From Epiperipatus broadwayi (Eukaryota > Onychophora > Udeonychophora > Euonychophora > Peripatidae): a DNA stretch of 64,000 nucleotides. The DNA is taken from assembly GCA_028023455.1 (NCBI GenBank), contig JAQFVV010006826.1, positions 183,317 through 247,316 on the forward strand, in the 5' to 3' direction. A program made the position numbers and the translations under genes. Positions 12,834 through 23,999 of this stretch are shown piece by piece (the first letter of the stretch is position 1; each line of letters starts with the position of its first letter). The notes beneath the pieces are model-generated. The model had not been told where the DNA came from and ran no database searches. It saw only the letters and a program-made list of their open reading frames with translations.

Positions 12834-13155
12834 ATAAACAATGAGCATTGCCAATTGCTCGACAAGCTTTGTGATAAATGTTTAGCCAGAAAAAGCATTT
12901 AAAAAAACTCTGTCAGGAACCCCCTCCCCCAAATCTCTCACCATGGTTTAATTCTTTGGCACTCCTCAGAGGTGAAGGGTAGCTTCTAGTAGATCTAGTG
13001 TCTGAAGCTACCTATCACCTCTCTGAGGAGTGCCAAAGCATGAAACCATGTCAGAGGTTGGGGGGGGGGGTTCTGACAGAGATATTTTAAATGCTTTCTC
13101 TGGCTAAGCATTTATCACAAAGCTTGTTGAGCAATTGGCAATACTTATTGTTTAT
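12834..13155. mobile_element. Foldback MITE, 322 bp
   Basis: The ends are inverted copies: ataaacaatgagcattgcca at 12834 and its complement ending at 13155. Pairing continues inward through gacaagctttgtgataaatg, the C-rich/G-rich blocks and caccatggttt/aaaccatg. The centre is a second hairpin, ggcactcctcagaggtga with its partner near 13013-13035. Nearly the whole element folds on itself. No coding capacity. The target duplication is not clear. Confidence 0.85.
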
Positions 13156-13159
13156 AACA

Positions 13160-13940
13160 AATTCTTGACTCACTCTTAGAAAATCTGTTATTTTCACATC
13201 CAGTTGCTTATTTCATGAATGATCTGATACTTATTTAGGGCCAGAAGTTTATTTCTATCCTTAAGCATGTTTGACTGCTGATAAATTGTGCACACCATAA
13301 ATTTACTACTCAAAAAGTAATTCCAGATTCACAAAACACTAGTCTAAAGGCAAAATAACTATCCTCAAATATTCTTTAGCATTTATGGAACAACTCCTTT
13401 ACAATAATGTAAAAAATATTGAATTAACTAGCTGGTTTACTTGATTATTCTGTTTGTGTTTTGGTAATTTGTTTGCTAAGACACTCACCTGATAAAACTA
13501 AAATATTATAGAATCTTATTCTCTAACTACATTTAGCTAGATACCAATGTTCTAGTTGATATTGGATGGTGTTTTTAAAAAAACCTTAACTTGCTTGAAA
13601 ATCTTTAAGTGCGTAATGAAGTTGTCAAACTGTTCTCTGGATTTGAAATTCCACGAGACTAACACATTGATCTGTACATCAAATAATTTTATATTGTGTG
13701 CTTCACTAATATTTTATGACTATTTGAAAGATATATTTTGAGTGACAATTAGACAGGCAGATTATAATGTTTCTTTTTAATTCGTCAGATATATCATTTT
13801 TTTCTTTCAATTTTTGTTTCTCAGAAAATTATCTAAATACTTCTAAGTTTCAAAGACACACCTACGTAATTATGCAATTACAGTATTCATTAATAATAAT
13901 AGCAGTAACAATAGTAGATCTAATGTAGCACGTTCTGTTC
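13160..13940. other. AT-rich region, no gene seen
   Basis: One 61-codon frame (13556-13741) lacks any motif. Nothing else stands out. Confidence 0.5.
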
Positions 13941-13948
13941 ACGTAATC

Positions 13949-14256
13949 CAGGGGTCCCCAACCCTATGCCCGTGGGCACCATGGCGCCCGCAGACCATTT
14001 TTCGTGTGCCCGCCGCTATCCGAACATGATAAAAAATTATTTATTTGATACAAATAAATTTAATTTTTAATATTTCTTATAAATTATTGTATTATATTGT
14101 AATCAAATTGTAGGGTATACTATACTTTTACAGCGTAAAAAAGTCTATTATTAACAATATCCAACTATAAATTTACATTGAAAAAATAAATGGTGCCTGC
14201 CACCTGGCCGGTATTATAGAATGTGCTCTTAAGTGCAAAAAGGTTGGGGACCGCTG
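13949..14256 (+). mobile_element. Non-autonomous hAT element (308 bp) with perfect 8-bp target duplication
   Basis: Starts caggggtccccaaccc and ends ggttggggaccgctg, imperfect terminal inverted repeats of about 15 bp typical of hAT elements. It is flanked on both sides by acgtaatc (13941-13948 and 14257-14264), an exact 8-bp duplication as expected for hAT. The interior has a GC-rich block near the left end (cgtgggcaccatggcgcccg) and AT-rich remainder. It has no transposase. Confidence 0.93.
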
Positions 14257-14264
14257 ACGTAATC

Positions 14265-15340
14265 GAACCAAGATTATTTTTTTTGCTTTCCCTGGATGGT
14301 AACAGTTCTAATCTTAGAACTTTCAGTCTTTTGTTTTTTCCCTACTACAGCCATCAAAGCATACGTATTTTGGACAGGATATATATTTACGAATGTTTAA
14401 TACTATTAATTTACATTTGTATTTGACATTCAACATTGTCTAAAATAAACAAAAGCATAATGCTACATATTTTTTAAAGCAAATCCATCAATTACAGTTT
14501 TCAAAACAGGAAAAATCCCACAAAATATTTACACATTGTATGTTAATTTTTACTTTTCGTATGTGGGAGTTAATAATAAAAGAACACCTTCATAGAAAGT
14601 TGTCAAATATTTAACTTTTTTAGACAGTTCATCTTTATCGAAGTAAAACTTATCTTCCTTTCAGTTTTTTTTCTTTAAATTAATAATAGTAGTCTTATAT
14701 TAAAATTCTATAGCATATATTTTTGTAGAACGTAGATAGTCATTACAGTCATCATTTATAAAACGAGCGTGGTATTACCAGTCATTTATTTATTTTTTCA
14801 AATATACACATACACTTTTGTGCGTATACTTTATACTTATAAAAAGCAGTATTCCCTGGTTTACTGCTAATGCGTCACACTATTATCCTCATGAGGATTG
14901 TGGCTCAAATCCAGGCAAGAATAGAGCTGAAAAAAAATTCACGTTTCAACGAATTTAGGATTTTTCTTTAGAATATTCAGATAAACATCTAATATCGATT
15001 GATAAATGGATGTTTAGCTATTCATAGTTAGACGGCAATTAAAATGCATAAGGCTCAAATCATCGTGAGGCAATTGTACAGTTTCATGAGTAAGACATTC
15101 CTCATCACTTTTCTTTGTATGAAGTGGTTGAAAAACTTCATGATATGATATTTAGAGCCTTTTCAACCTTTTTTAAAGTCCATGGTTTCCAAAAACTAAA
15201 TAAATACATTATACATATATTTAACATTGTATTCATTAAAAAAATGGTTTTAAAGTTATTTCCAAAATTATAATATATATATAATTCTAGGGCAGTATGT
15301 AATTTGCTTATACTGTACATTCTTTCATATGTAATTAAAA
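14265..15340. other. AT-rich region, no gene seen
   Basis: A tRNA T-arm-like string (ggctcaaatccaggc, about 14902-14916) suggests an old SINE fragment, but the A box is not convincing. No coding region recognised. Confidence 0.45.
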
Positions 15341-15757
15341 GGATCTGAACTCAAGATTTTCAGTCTGTTCATCTGCCACTCCATTTCAAGGATCTGATAA
15401 AATGAGAAGCTGGATTGATGTAATGTTTTCATGGGTATGGCTGCAATATCAAATCCAATAAGGGCTTTGAGTATTCCATTGACAGTTTTTCAATGAAATG
15501 GATAGTTGAATAGTTGGAAGAGTGAAAAGATTGAGGCCTAACCACTAAAGTTTGAGGAATGGCTATCCTAATATAAACTGAACTCTGATTGTATATGTGT
15601 GTGAGAGATTAAGATCTGGCCCAACTGATGAGTGCTCGTTCTGCATGAAATATGTGTATTGGGGATCATGTATCTTTCTTGCATATGTATGGTCATGTGT
15701 ATCAGTTACTTGAGATGTAGTGGAGTATTAGATTGAAAAATCCTGAGTTCAAATCCA
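15341..15757. repeat. Family T foldback repeat with tRNA-like ends
   Basis: The left end ggatctgaactca (15341-15353) and right end tgagttcaaatcca (15744-15757) are inverted copies of a tRNA B box, both pointing outward. The right arm carries the family core: ccaactgatgagtgctcgtt then tgcatgaaatatgtgtattg. The left arm is shortened. The middle (about 15380-15470) is unique spacer. Relatives are at 0.2-1.8, 17.4, 36.98 and 41.33 kb. Confidence 0.75.
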
Positions 15758-15805
15758 TCAATTCAAATATATATAAATAATCTCAGAAAAATGATAATTT
15801 TAAAT

Positions 15806-15852
15806 AAATAAATAATAATAATAACAACAATAACAACAATCATAACAACAGC
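15806..15852. repeat. AAT/AAC trinucleotide-rich microsatellite
   Basis: Runs of aataaata, aataataataataac and aacaacaataac directly after a family T copy. Confidence 0.8.
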
Positions 15853-15859
15853 TCTTAAA

Positions 15860-16470
15860 TTGAGATTTACTGATTAATAATATTCTCCAAATGATCTTCT
15901 AAGAACTGCAAATAAACAATAAAATTAATGTTATTAAGAAATACTTGCATATGTTATACTGAGAATACATGAACCTATTTCATTACATTAATGCCAATGA
16001 ATTTTGTCAGATCTTATCTTACAAATAGATTGGCATTAATATAATAAAAGGTGGATGTTATTTATAGGTTTATTAAAATAATTCTTTGAGAGTCTTGCTT
16101 GTAAATAGTCTTAATAATGTGGTCGGATTTGTTTGTTTTGTGAATAAGATTTACATGTAAGTTTGCATATACAGATCCCAAATTTAAATAAAGCTCTTGT
16201 TTATAACAAATAAAAAAATATTATATGTACTTTTTTATAAAATTAAAATCTACAATAACTCTAATGTAAGTAATAGTATGATCATTCTAATATATCTACA
16301 TAGAGAAGCAATGGACATTAAAACACAACTTCCAAAAGTAGTCAACTATTGTTTAATTATATTATTTATTTATTTGCTATTGCTTTATATTTAGCTAAAT
16401 ATTTCTTTGCTAATGAATAATGAATATTGTCTGGGCTAAAACTAAATATTTTATTAAAAAAAAACTTGTG
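15860..16470. other. AT-rich region, no gene seen
   Basis: Only a short frame with no motif (16197-16394). Confidence 0.45.
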
Positions 16471-16477
16471 TGATCAG

Positions 16478-16562
16478 GTGGGTCAGCAATATGAGATGAC
16501 ACTGAGAGTAGTGGGTTGTGTGAAAGTCTGAGTTCGAATCCCGCATATATTACATATATAAT
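16478..16562 (+). repeat. tRNA-like end fragment of family T or a SINE
   Basis: Contains a near-perfect Pol III B box gagttcgaatcccgc (about 16531-16545) preceded by gggttgtgtgaaagtctg, which matches the ends of the 0.2-1.8 kb repeats (gtgtgaaagtctgtgctca). It is the least decayed tRNA-like end of the family. The A box is uncertain. Confidence 0.6.
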
Positions 16563-16564
16563 GC

Positions 16565-17355
16565 AGATTTAAACCTGTACAATGTATTAATTCTTATTAT
16601 TCTTGTAAATCTTCCCCACCTTACAAGTTCCCTCACAATCAAATCCCTTCATGAAAACAGCACTTTGATTAATTAACTACTCCACATTACAATACTAGTA
16701 ACAATTATGATATTTGTTTTTCTTTATCTTATTGGTGATTAAAAATAATGTAGGATATTGAAAAGAGAATGATAAAAATTAAAACCAATAATTGGTTTAT
16801 TGTCTAAGAGTTCATAAGAAATTTTGGCATTGTAAGTGACAAAATTGGCCTGTAATTCACAAATCCTGAGTTCAGATGCTGTCATTCTATATTGCAACCA
16901 AATCATACAGGACACTATTAATTGTTGATTATAAATTCATATAAAAATTTATATGAAGTTTGAATCCCAGAAGCGACATACCTAAGTTACACTCTATGGA
17001 TAGTAAGGCAAAAAAATAATCAAACGGTAATTCGAGCACTAAAAGTGACTGGACTGAGTCATAACCCATGGATCTTGAACGTCAGAGTCTGCCCCTTTGC
17101 TATTGTTCCAAACCAATTTTGAATATTAAAAGACAAAAAAAAATGTTATTAAAAATGAAGTAAAAAATATTAGTGTCAGACATCTATTATTGATTAAAAA
17201 TATATATTAATAACACATACAATTATGTGCAAAGCTGCAATTATCTAAATAACCATAGTATATAAAAAATAGAATAATTTTCTCATCATTTTCTATAAAT
17301 AAAATAATGTAATTCTTAAACAGCATGTTACATTAAATGTTTTTTGTATATGTTA
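16565..17355. other. AT-rich region, no gene seen
   Basis: No recognisable coding or structured feature. Confidence 0.45.
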
Positions 17356-17358
17356 TTA

Positions 17359-17902
17359 GGATTTGAACACAGGATTTTTCAGTTTATTCATCCTCCACCC
17401 CATTCTCAAGCAATCTAAACACATGATCACACACATGCAAAAAGATACATGACCCCCCCCCCCAATATACATATTTCATGTAGAACCAGCACTCATCAAT
17501 TGAAACAGATCATAATCTCCAACACATGTATATGATCAGCACTTAGTTTATATTAAGTTAGAAATTCCTTAAACTTTAATAGGTGGACTTTAATCTTCTC
17601 ACTCCACTACTGAACAGTTCATTTTATTAAAAAAACACCAACAGAATGCTCAAAGCCCTTATTGGATATGGTATTGTAGTTATATGAGGGATTAGATTGA
17701 TATAATGTCTACATGAGAATGACTATCATATTAAATCTAATAATGGCTTTGAGCATTCCATTAAGTTTCTCAATGAAATAAATGGTTGAATAATTGGAAG
17801 GGTTAAAAGATTAACACCTATCCAATAAAGTTTGAGGAATTGCTATCTTAATATAAACTGAATGATTGTATATATGTGTGGGAGATTATGATCTGGCCCA
17901 AC
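17359..17902. repeat. Family T foldback repeat, truncated on the right
   Basis: The left end ggatttgaacacagg (17359) is the inverted tRNA-like B box. The left arm runs through a C-run (17453-17463), tacatatttcatgtagaacc and aatgctcaaagccc (about 17654). After a unique centre the right arm returns as ggctttgagcattccatt (about 17746) to gatctggcccaac at 17902. There it stops abruptly and LINE sequence begins, so the outer right tRNA-like end is missing. Confidence 0.75.
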
Positions 17903-18180
17903 AATGTCGTTAAAAGAATTAAAAGACTGAAGTTGAGTTGGGCTGGACATATTGTTAGAAGAGATGATAATAGATGGACAATTAAAATCTTAAACTGGAT
18001 TTCAAGAGATTTAAAAGACCTAGAAAAAGACCACATGTGAGATGGTTGGATGAAATAAGAATGTGTGCAGGGGTGATGTGGAGATGAGAGGCTAAAAATC
18101 AGAGAAGATGGAGTGAACTTGGAGAGACCTTCATCCTGCAGTGGATTGATAATGGTTGACAATGATGATGATGATATATA
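17903..18180 (+). mobile_element. LINE 3' end fragment (RTE-like family L)
   Basis: On the plus strand, frames give RIKRLKLSWAGHIVRRDDNRW and RPRKRPHVRW-like residues in shifted frames, then the end ggagaccttcatcctgcagt ggattgataatgg and a (tgatga)n tail at 18159-18176. This is the C-terminal tail and 3' end of a non-LTR retrotransposon. The same 3' end occurs at 22.9, 25.9, 31.2, 33.3 (minus) and 44.4 kb (minus). It is 5'-truncated, as is usual for LINEs. Confidence 0.85.
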
Positions 18181-18339
18181 TGTCAGTTGTACTAAAAACA
18201 CATTTTACCTTATCAAAAATATGAATTTCCAAATTCTCCATGTTTGTCAGATCAAACTTAAATAACATTGTTTCAATGTAAAGCAGTTAATTTATGCAAA
18301 ATTGGAACTTGTGATTTCACATTGACCCATCCTCTATAT

Positions 18340-18524
18340 CATTGGTTCTCAGCCTGTAGGTTGTGACCCCTTTGAGGATTGAACAACTCTTTCACAGGGT
18401 CACCCAAGACCATTGGAAAACATATTTTCGATTCACAACAATAGCAAAATTAAAGGTCGGGGATCACCACAACATAAGAAACTGTCTTAAAGGGTCACAG
18501 CATTATAAAGGTTAAGAGTCACTG
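18340..18524 (+). mobile_element. SPIN/URR1-like non-autonomous hAT element
   Basis: Starts cattggttctcagcctgtag and ends aaggttaagagtcactg, giving imperfect hAT inverted termini (CAnTGGTTCTCA/TGAGAnCCACTG type). It is flanked by ctctatat (18332-18339) and ccctatat (18525-18532), a 7-of-8 match to an 8-bp duplication. Inside, blocks such as ttgtgacccctttgaggat, ctttcacagggtcac, caagaccattggaaaacata and atcaccacaacataagaaac match in order, from memory, the SPIN/URR1 group of vertebrate hAT elements, allowing for CpG decay and an internal deletion. No coding capacity. Confidence 0.8.
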
Positions 18525-18539
18525 CCCTATATTGAACAG

Positions 18540-20135
18540 TATAACAATCATTTAATGAATAATAAATATTTCTGTAGAAATATTAATTAAATGGAGAATC
18601 TCTAGTCTAATAAATGTTTAATAAAAATTATTAGTATAACAATCAGTTTATAGTCATAAAATCTTAAAAATGGATAGTATAATCATTTACACATTGCATG
18701 CAAAGTTTATTGCACGCAGACCCATAACACAAATATATATGACATGATTTACAAATATCAAATTTTCTGCACCCACAATTTCGACTCCATCCACTTTACA
18801 TAAATACATTAATGACTATTGTTAATCATTTATTAGGTTAAGGGTTATCATTCATTCCTAGCCTGGACATAAATTTTAAAATCAACTGAAGACTAATGTA
18901 TCTTTTCTTTTTTTTAAAAAAAATTAGTTTAACACTTCAACTCTTTTTTTGCATGTGCCATATCTTATTTTTTAGATATAAACTTTCTACTCCATTATAA
19001 ATTTATTTAACGCACATTGATTACGTAAGTAATATTTACTAAGGCAATAAACCTAAACCTAAAGCATGTGCGGTTGAAAATGCGAAGGTAGGGACCTCTA
19101 CAGGTCTTAACCACAAGCTTACGCATTCTAAAACATATCAAATAAAGACATCTGAATAATATGGGACCCCTAAAATATATGTCATAGTAAACTAGTATTT
19201 TTCTACCAATATATGTGATTAAAATTCATAGTCAATTAAAAACAAAAGTGATACTTAGTGACGTATTTACAATAATTGATATATTATTCACAAATTTGCT
19301 TGGGTGGTATGTGAATAGAGATATTTAAAAAAAAAATCTTTTGCGATGTCTAAATAAATAGTGTGCGTTTATACATATATTTTTGTGTGTGTATTTATTG
19401 TTATATATAATAAATAATTGGATGACTATCTTTTCAATCTTATCTGTAAAACGCCTAGAGCAGAATATGTTGACACATTTGAACAACCATTAATTTTTTT
19501 TCAGATGATTATCGTTGAAACAATTCACTTAGTATATAGTCCCTTGACAAGATTTATACTGTTTTGGAAAAAAGCAAAGACTTTGCTTGCCAATTAATGT
19601 ACCATCACTTTCATGTGTGTAAAACCATGGAAGAAAAAATGCCGTACAAAAGTATTCATTAGGAATGCTCAAATTGAGACGGGATATTTATTTAGCTTGT
19701 TTTTCTCTCCATTTACAATTTATATAAAACTATGCAGACTTTTTGAAAGTAAAACAAACATTTTTTTTTCTATTTTTTTGATAAATAAAAATTAATTGCG
19801 TTTTAAAATATTATATTCTTAAAAAATAAAGAAAAAGATTGCGTGTGTGTAGGTATTATGTTTCATTATGATATAATAATTAGTACATCAGTGTTTTATG
19901 ACAAAAACTTTGAAATTTTTTAAATCCAAATCAGACATAAAATTTTACTTTTAGATAACTGGTTTATAGTTAATTCAACTAATTATCCATTTATGAATCA
20001 GTAAATGGGTATTTAGCTATTATTAAGTAAAGAATAAAGACCCTAATTTAATACAAACACATGATAAAAGAAATTTAGCCTTTTATTCTAGTGCCATCTA
20101 TAGTGAGTTTGAATAATCACAGGTTTAAACCACCA
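18540..20135. other. AT-rich region, no gene seen
   Basis: One 60-codon frame (19613-19795) has no recognised content. The rest is low-complexity DNA. Confidence 0.5.
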
Positions 20136-20139
20136 AACA

Positions 20140-20316
20140 TCACGTGATCATTTCTTATGCTTGCTCATAACTGCTATTAAAACAGAAAAACTCTTCATAT
20201 AGTAGTGCCACTCAGTGCAAAACAGAATTATCAATGGATGCCAGATTACTCTGGCTTGCACTGAGTGACACATACTATATGGAGAGTTTTGCCTGTTTTA
20301 ATCACGTTTACGTGCC
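20140..20316. repeat. Family A palindromic derivative
   Basis: The left arm aaaactcttcatatagtagtg with cactcagtgcaa and the right arm ttgcactgagtgacacatac tatatggagagtttt are inverted copies separated by about 40 bp. The outer left end catttcttatgcttgctcat matches the family A terminus. This is a short foldback derivative lacking the family core. Confidence 0.8.
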
Positions 20317-20319
20317 CTG

Positions 20320-21540
20320 CTATCTGGGATTAACTGATAGGCCCTACTAAAGTAGAGATCTACTCTTCTCTCGTTTTATCACAATTTAGTTTAATATCAG
20401 TTAGTCAGACAATGCCAATAAATTGGTCATATAAACCAAAAAATATGATTATAATAAGATGCAGTCTTCACCAAAGGTGAAATAAACATTATATTACTAT
20501 AGGCACTAAACTTTTGATTCCAAAAAAAAAAAAAACTTTAAATATTATAGATATCTGAAAATATGTAAAAACAATCTTTCAAATTACATAAACAAAATAT
20601 ATATTATACCCTTTTAAGAAAGGGGTAATCAATAACAAATCTCTTATGGATATCAGCTCTTATGGTTTAGACATATTATCCTATTGTCTTGTTGATCAGT
20701 TTATATCTAGATGATCTGCTTTGATATACATTACTGAGATGAAAATATGGATGCTATTTAAATACATTGCTTTTGGGGGAAAATATATCTAAACAAATTC
20801 ATATGAATTTTATCATTTTTAATCAATTTTAAAATAAAAATTACTATAAATCCCAATTGAAAGATATATAAAGTAATATAAATTCATCAATAAATAAAAA
20901 AATACAGACAGGACTATCTGTACTTGAGCATGTATTGTATTTAATCATTCAATTAACTGATGCATTACCATGCATATGCATGAATTTTTATATTAATGTG
21001 TTTTCAGTATGACTTCAAGCTATATGTATAGATTTCATACTCACATTGTAACAGGTCAATAAATTGAACGCTTAAATATATTCATGATAAAGTACAAAAA
21101 TACACTCTGTACTTTTTCATTTGGTCATGGGTTTATATTAGTTTATATGTAGTCCACTGGGAATTTACCAATTTCTTTCACTTTCAGCTACATTGAGCTA
21201 TTCTTATTTATTTTTAAAGAGAACAAATTCAAAGCAATACTAATACAGTATATTCAAAGAAAACATTGAAAATATTAAATTCAGCCTTAATATACTTTCA
21301 ATGCTGATCTCTATTATCAAAAGCAATCATTATATTCACAACAATAATCAACGGAAATACAAAATTGTACATTTAGTTGTGCATTTCAAAAAACACTAGG
21401 AAATGAACACTATTATATTTTTTGTTCATCACATATCTATATTAAAATAAACCATGGATTTTGAATGGCAGTGACAGCAGTTAGTCTTTTAGAGTTACAT
21501 TAGCATTCATGGAGCTTTCATAAGGTTTTAAACTTAATCA
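20320..21540. other. AT-rich region, no gene seen
   Basis: No recognised gene or structured repeat. Confidence 0.45.
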
Positions 21541-21549
21541 GATTGCCAA

Positions 21550-21830
21550 TTATATATACAACTCATATAAGCAATCTGATAAAATCTGTGGATATTGGTG
21601 AAATTGAACTTTCCCTTGAATGCTTATGTCAGAAAAATCCCCAAGAACATAATCATGATATTGGATGATACATTTTGAATCATTTCTGGTTTTATTTGGT
21701 TTTAAGATTACTATAATTTTGCTTGTATGCCAAATATATGGAATACTTTCTGCATGAATAATGTTACTAAATGATTCTGCGAAACACCATTTCACTTTAG
21801 GTTCTAATTTTTTTAAATCAATGGAAGAAT
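21550..21830 (-). pseudogene. LINE reverse transcriptase fragment
   Basis: The minus-strand frame reads SIPYIWHTSKIIVILKPNK, close to the conserved stretch upstream of the RT palm in non-LTR retrotransposons (P-x-x-W-x-x-A/S-x-I-I-x-I-x-K-P-x-K). About 80 residues remain out of an RT domain of several hundred. It has no LINE context on either side. The family is undetermined. Confidence 0.55.
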
Positions 21831-22075
21831 GTTATCTAGTCAATGAAATATTACCATGAAAAATATTACTGGTACACCCAAGTCTTCTTCTTTGTAATGA
21901 CTTCCTGTTCTTTCCATATTTCTCCACCAGATATCAGAAAAGAAATTACCTCATAGAAATTACATTAAAACTGCTAAACAGGTCAAACTTGCTAATAAAT
22001 CAACCTAACAATCAACTCAAATCAAGATCCCTATTTTGGATGTGACAACATGTTGAACAATTTCCAGGGATCGTT

Positions 22076-22280
22076 CATTAAATGCTGAATGTCTAGAAAA
22101 TTTTAAATTTTGTTTAAACTTTTCCAAATACAAATAACTGTTAGTAATAAGACACAAACACAGCACATGATAGTAAATTAATCTACTAACCTGTGTTGAC
22201 TTTGTGTGTTGCTACTAACAGTTGTTTGTATTTGGAAAAGTTTAAAAAGGTAAAAATTTATAGATATTCAGCATTTAATG
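22076..22280. mobile_element. Foldback MITE, 205 bp
   Basis: Ends cattaaatgctgaat and attcagcatttaatg are exact inverted copies. Arms continue with aaacttttccaaatacaaat paired to atttgtatttggaaaagttt, and cagcac/gttgctac-type centre. No coding capacity. No clear target duplication. Confidence 0.85.
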
Positions 22281-22549
22281 ATAGATGAATGAAATTATCC
22301 AATGTATTATCACAACTAAAATATAATCATTCCAAACTTTCAAAAAAACCATATTTTGGATGTTCAACCAAAATCTAAAGTTGAATAATTATGATATATG
22401 AAAAGTGAAATTTTTATGAGATTTCAAAATTTCTTTCAACAATAAAAACAACTGGATTTGGATTTTTCTTGTTGCAACTGGAGTCTTATAAATGGATTCA
22501 GGACAAATCATGGTAGTTGTGATCATTTTCTTCATACATGAAATTTATC

Positions 22550-22990
22550 AGTTACTGATATACCAGTTTTTACTTATGGATCTGAGACTTGGACACTTAA
22601 TAGAAGAGCAATACAGAGACTTCAGGCCACTCAAAAAAGTATGAAGAGATGCATGTTAGGAGTAACAAGAAGAGATTGAAAATGCAATATATGGGTAAGT
22701 GAACAGACAGGTGTTACTGACCTCAATGAAAAAATTAAAAGACTGAAGTGGAGCTGGGTTGAACATATTGCTAGAAGAGATAATAATAGATGGACAATTG
22801 AAATCTTAAACTGGATTCCAAGAGATTATAAAAGGCTCAGAAAGAGACCACATGTGTAATGGATGAATGAAACAAGAAAGTGTGCATGGGTGATGTGGAG
22901 AAAAGAAGCTAAAGATTGGAGAAAATGGATTGAACTTGGAGAGACCTTCATCCTGCAGTGGACTGATAATGGTTGATGATGATGATCTAT
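22550..22990 (+). pseudogene. LINE (family L) C-terminal reverse transcriptase remnant and 3' end
   Basis: The plus strand has a nearly open stretch reading TYGSETWTLNRRAIQRLQAT, then CMLGVTRRD, then SWVEHIARRDNNRW and WRKWIELGETFILQWTDNG. These are the hallmark motifs downstream of the RT palm in RTE/Jockey-like elements (YG-E-TW, R-MLG, W-GH-R--D-RW). Two stop codons interrupt it. It ends with (gat)n at about 22976-22987. It is the best preserved copy of family L in the window. The protein is the tail of a roughly 1000-residue ORF2. Confidence 0.85.
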
Positions 22991-23029
22991 ATAGATATGG
23001 GCAAATATAAACTATGAACAACATTATTA

Positions 23030-23990
23030 ATGGTTGTTTATATTTATGACTACAGTGATAGAATTGAATGACTTAATGAAGCCAGAAAAGAATCTATCTC
23101 TTGACTGGAATCTCTAAGACTTTCTTAATGATATCTTTTTAACAGTTAAGCTGTCTGAATCCCTACACTAAATAAATAAATCCCACCATTTTAAATGTAT
23201 GTACTCTTTCATTATCCTAACTATCTGTACTTGTGTAGAATTAAATACAGGACCATATTGGGAGGGGGGGATTTTAAAAATATTGCTGACCCTGTAGGAT
23301 CTACTTTAGCTTTATTATGTATATATGCATATTTGTATTCAGTTCATTATAATGGATTTAGTTCCTAACATTTGATCATGCAAACAGGCAAAACTCTCTA
23401 TACAGCTTGTGTGGTAATCATGTAATGTGCAAACATTTTCTAGGATTAATTTTATCTTTAATATTATTGATTAATTAATTTAATGTAGCTAATGAGCAAA
23501 ACATTTCATTATGGTGTTTTTGCATAATTCCTTCATTTTTGTTAAAATAGAATAATATAAGGAAGGGCTATCCGAGATTTGTTACCAGTAACTTTATTTT
23601 ATTTCGCTTTAATTGATCTTAAAATCACTTTATACCTTTGTGCAAAACAAACAATGTGTATTTGTTATACTCTTAACTCTAACGGCAAAAATTTTTTTTT
23701 CTCTCATCTCTATTATGCCACCTAGTGTAAACTTCAGTAATCAAAAGATGCCATATGGTAGTAATTAATAAATCACTGCATATTGCTGAATGACATTGTG
23801 TAATAATTATATGAAATGGGAGCATGTAAGCCTGGATATTTCAGTTGTTGAAATATTAAACGATTTTCCAAACACTAAACTATTTGATTTTTTTTATTTA
23901 GTTATTTATTTTTAGCTATTCAGTACTAATAGTTGGTATCTCTAACCTTCAAAAACATTCCTGTAAATTTAAATGAGAATTTGTAAATTG
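23030..23990. other. AT-rich region with a family A scrap
   Basis: aacaggcaaaactctctatacag at about 23383-23405 is a short family A fragment. A G-run lies at 23262-23270. Nothing else recognised. Confidence 0.5.
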
Positions 23991-23999
23991 TTTTAAAAT

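Noticed and set aside
17848-18201. 117-codon minus frame, rich in Ser and Pro
   Set aside because: It is antisense to the LINE 3' end; the same antisense frame recurs at 22806-23024 for the same reason.
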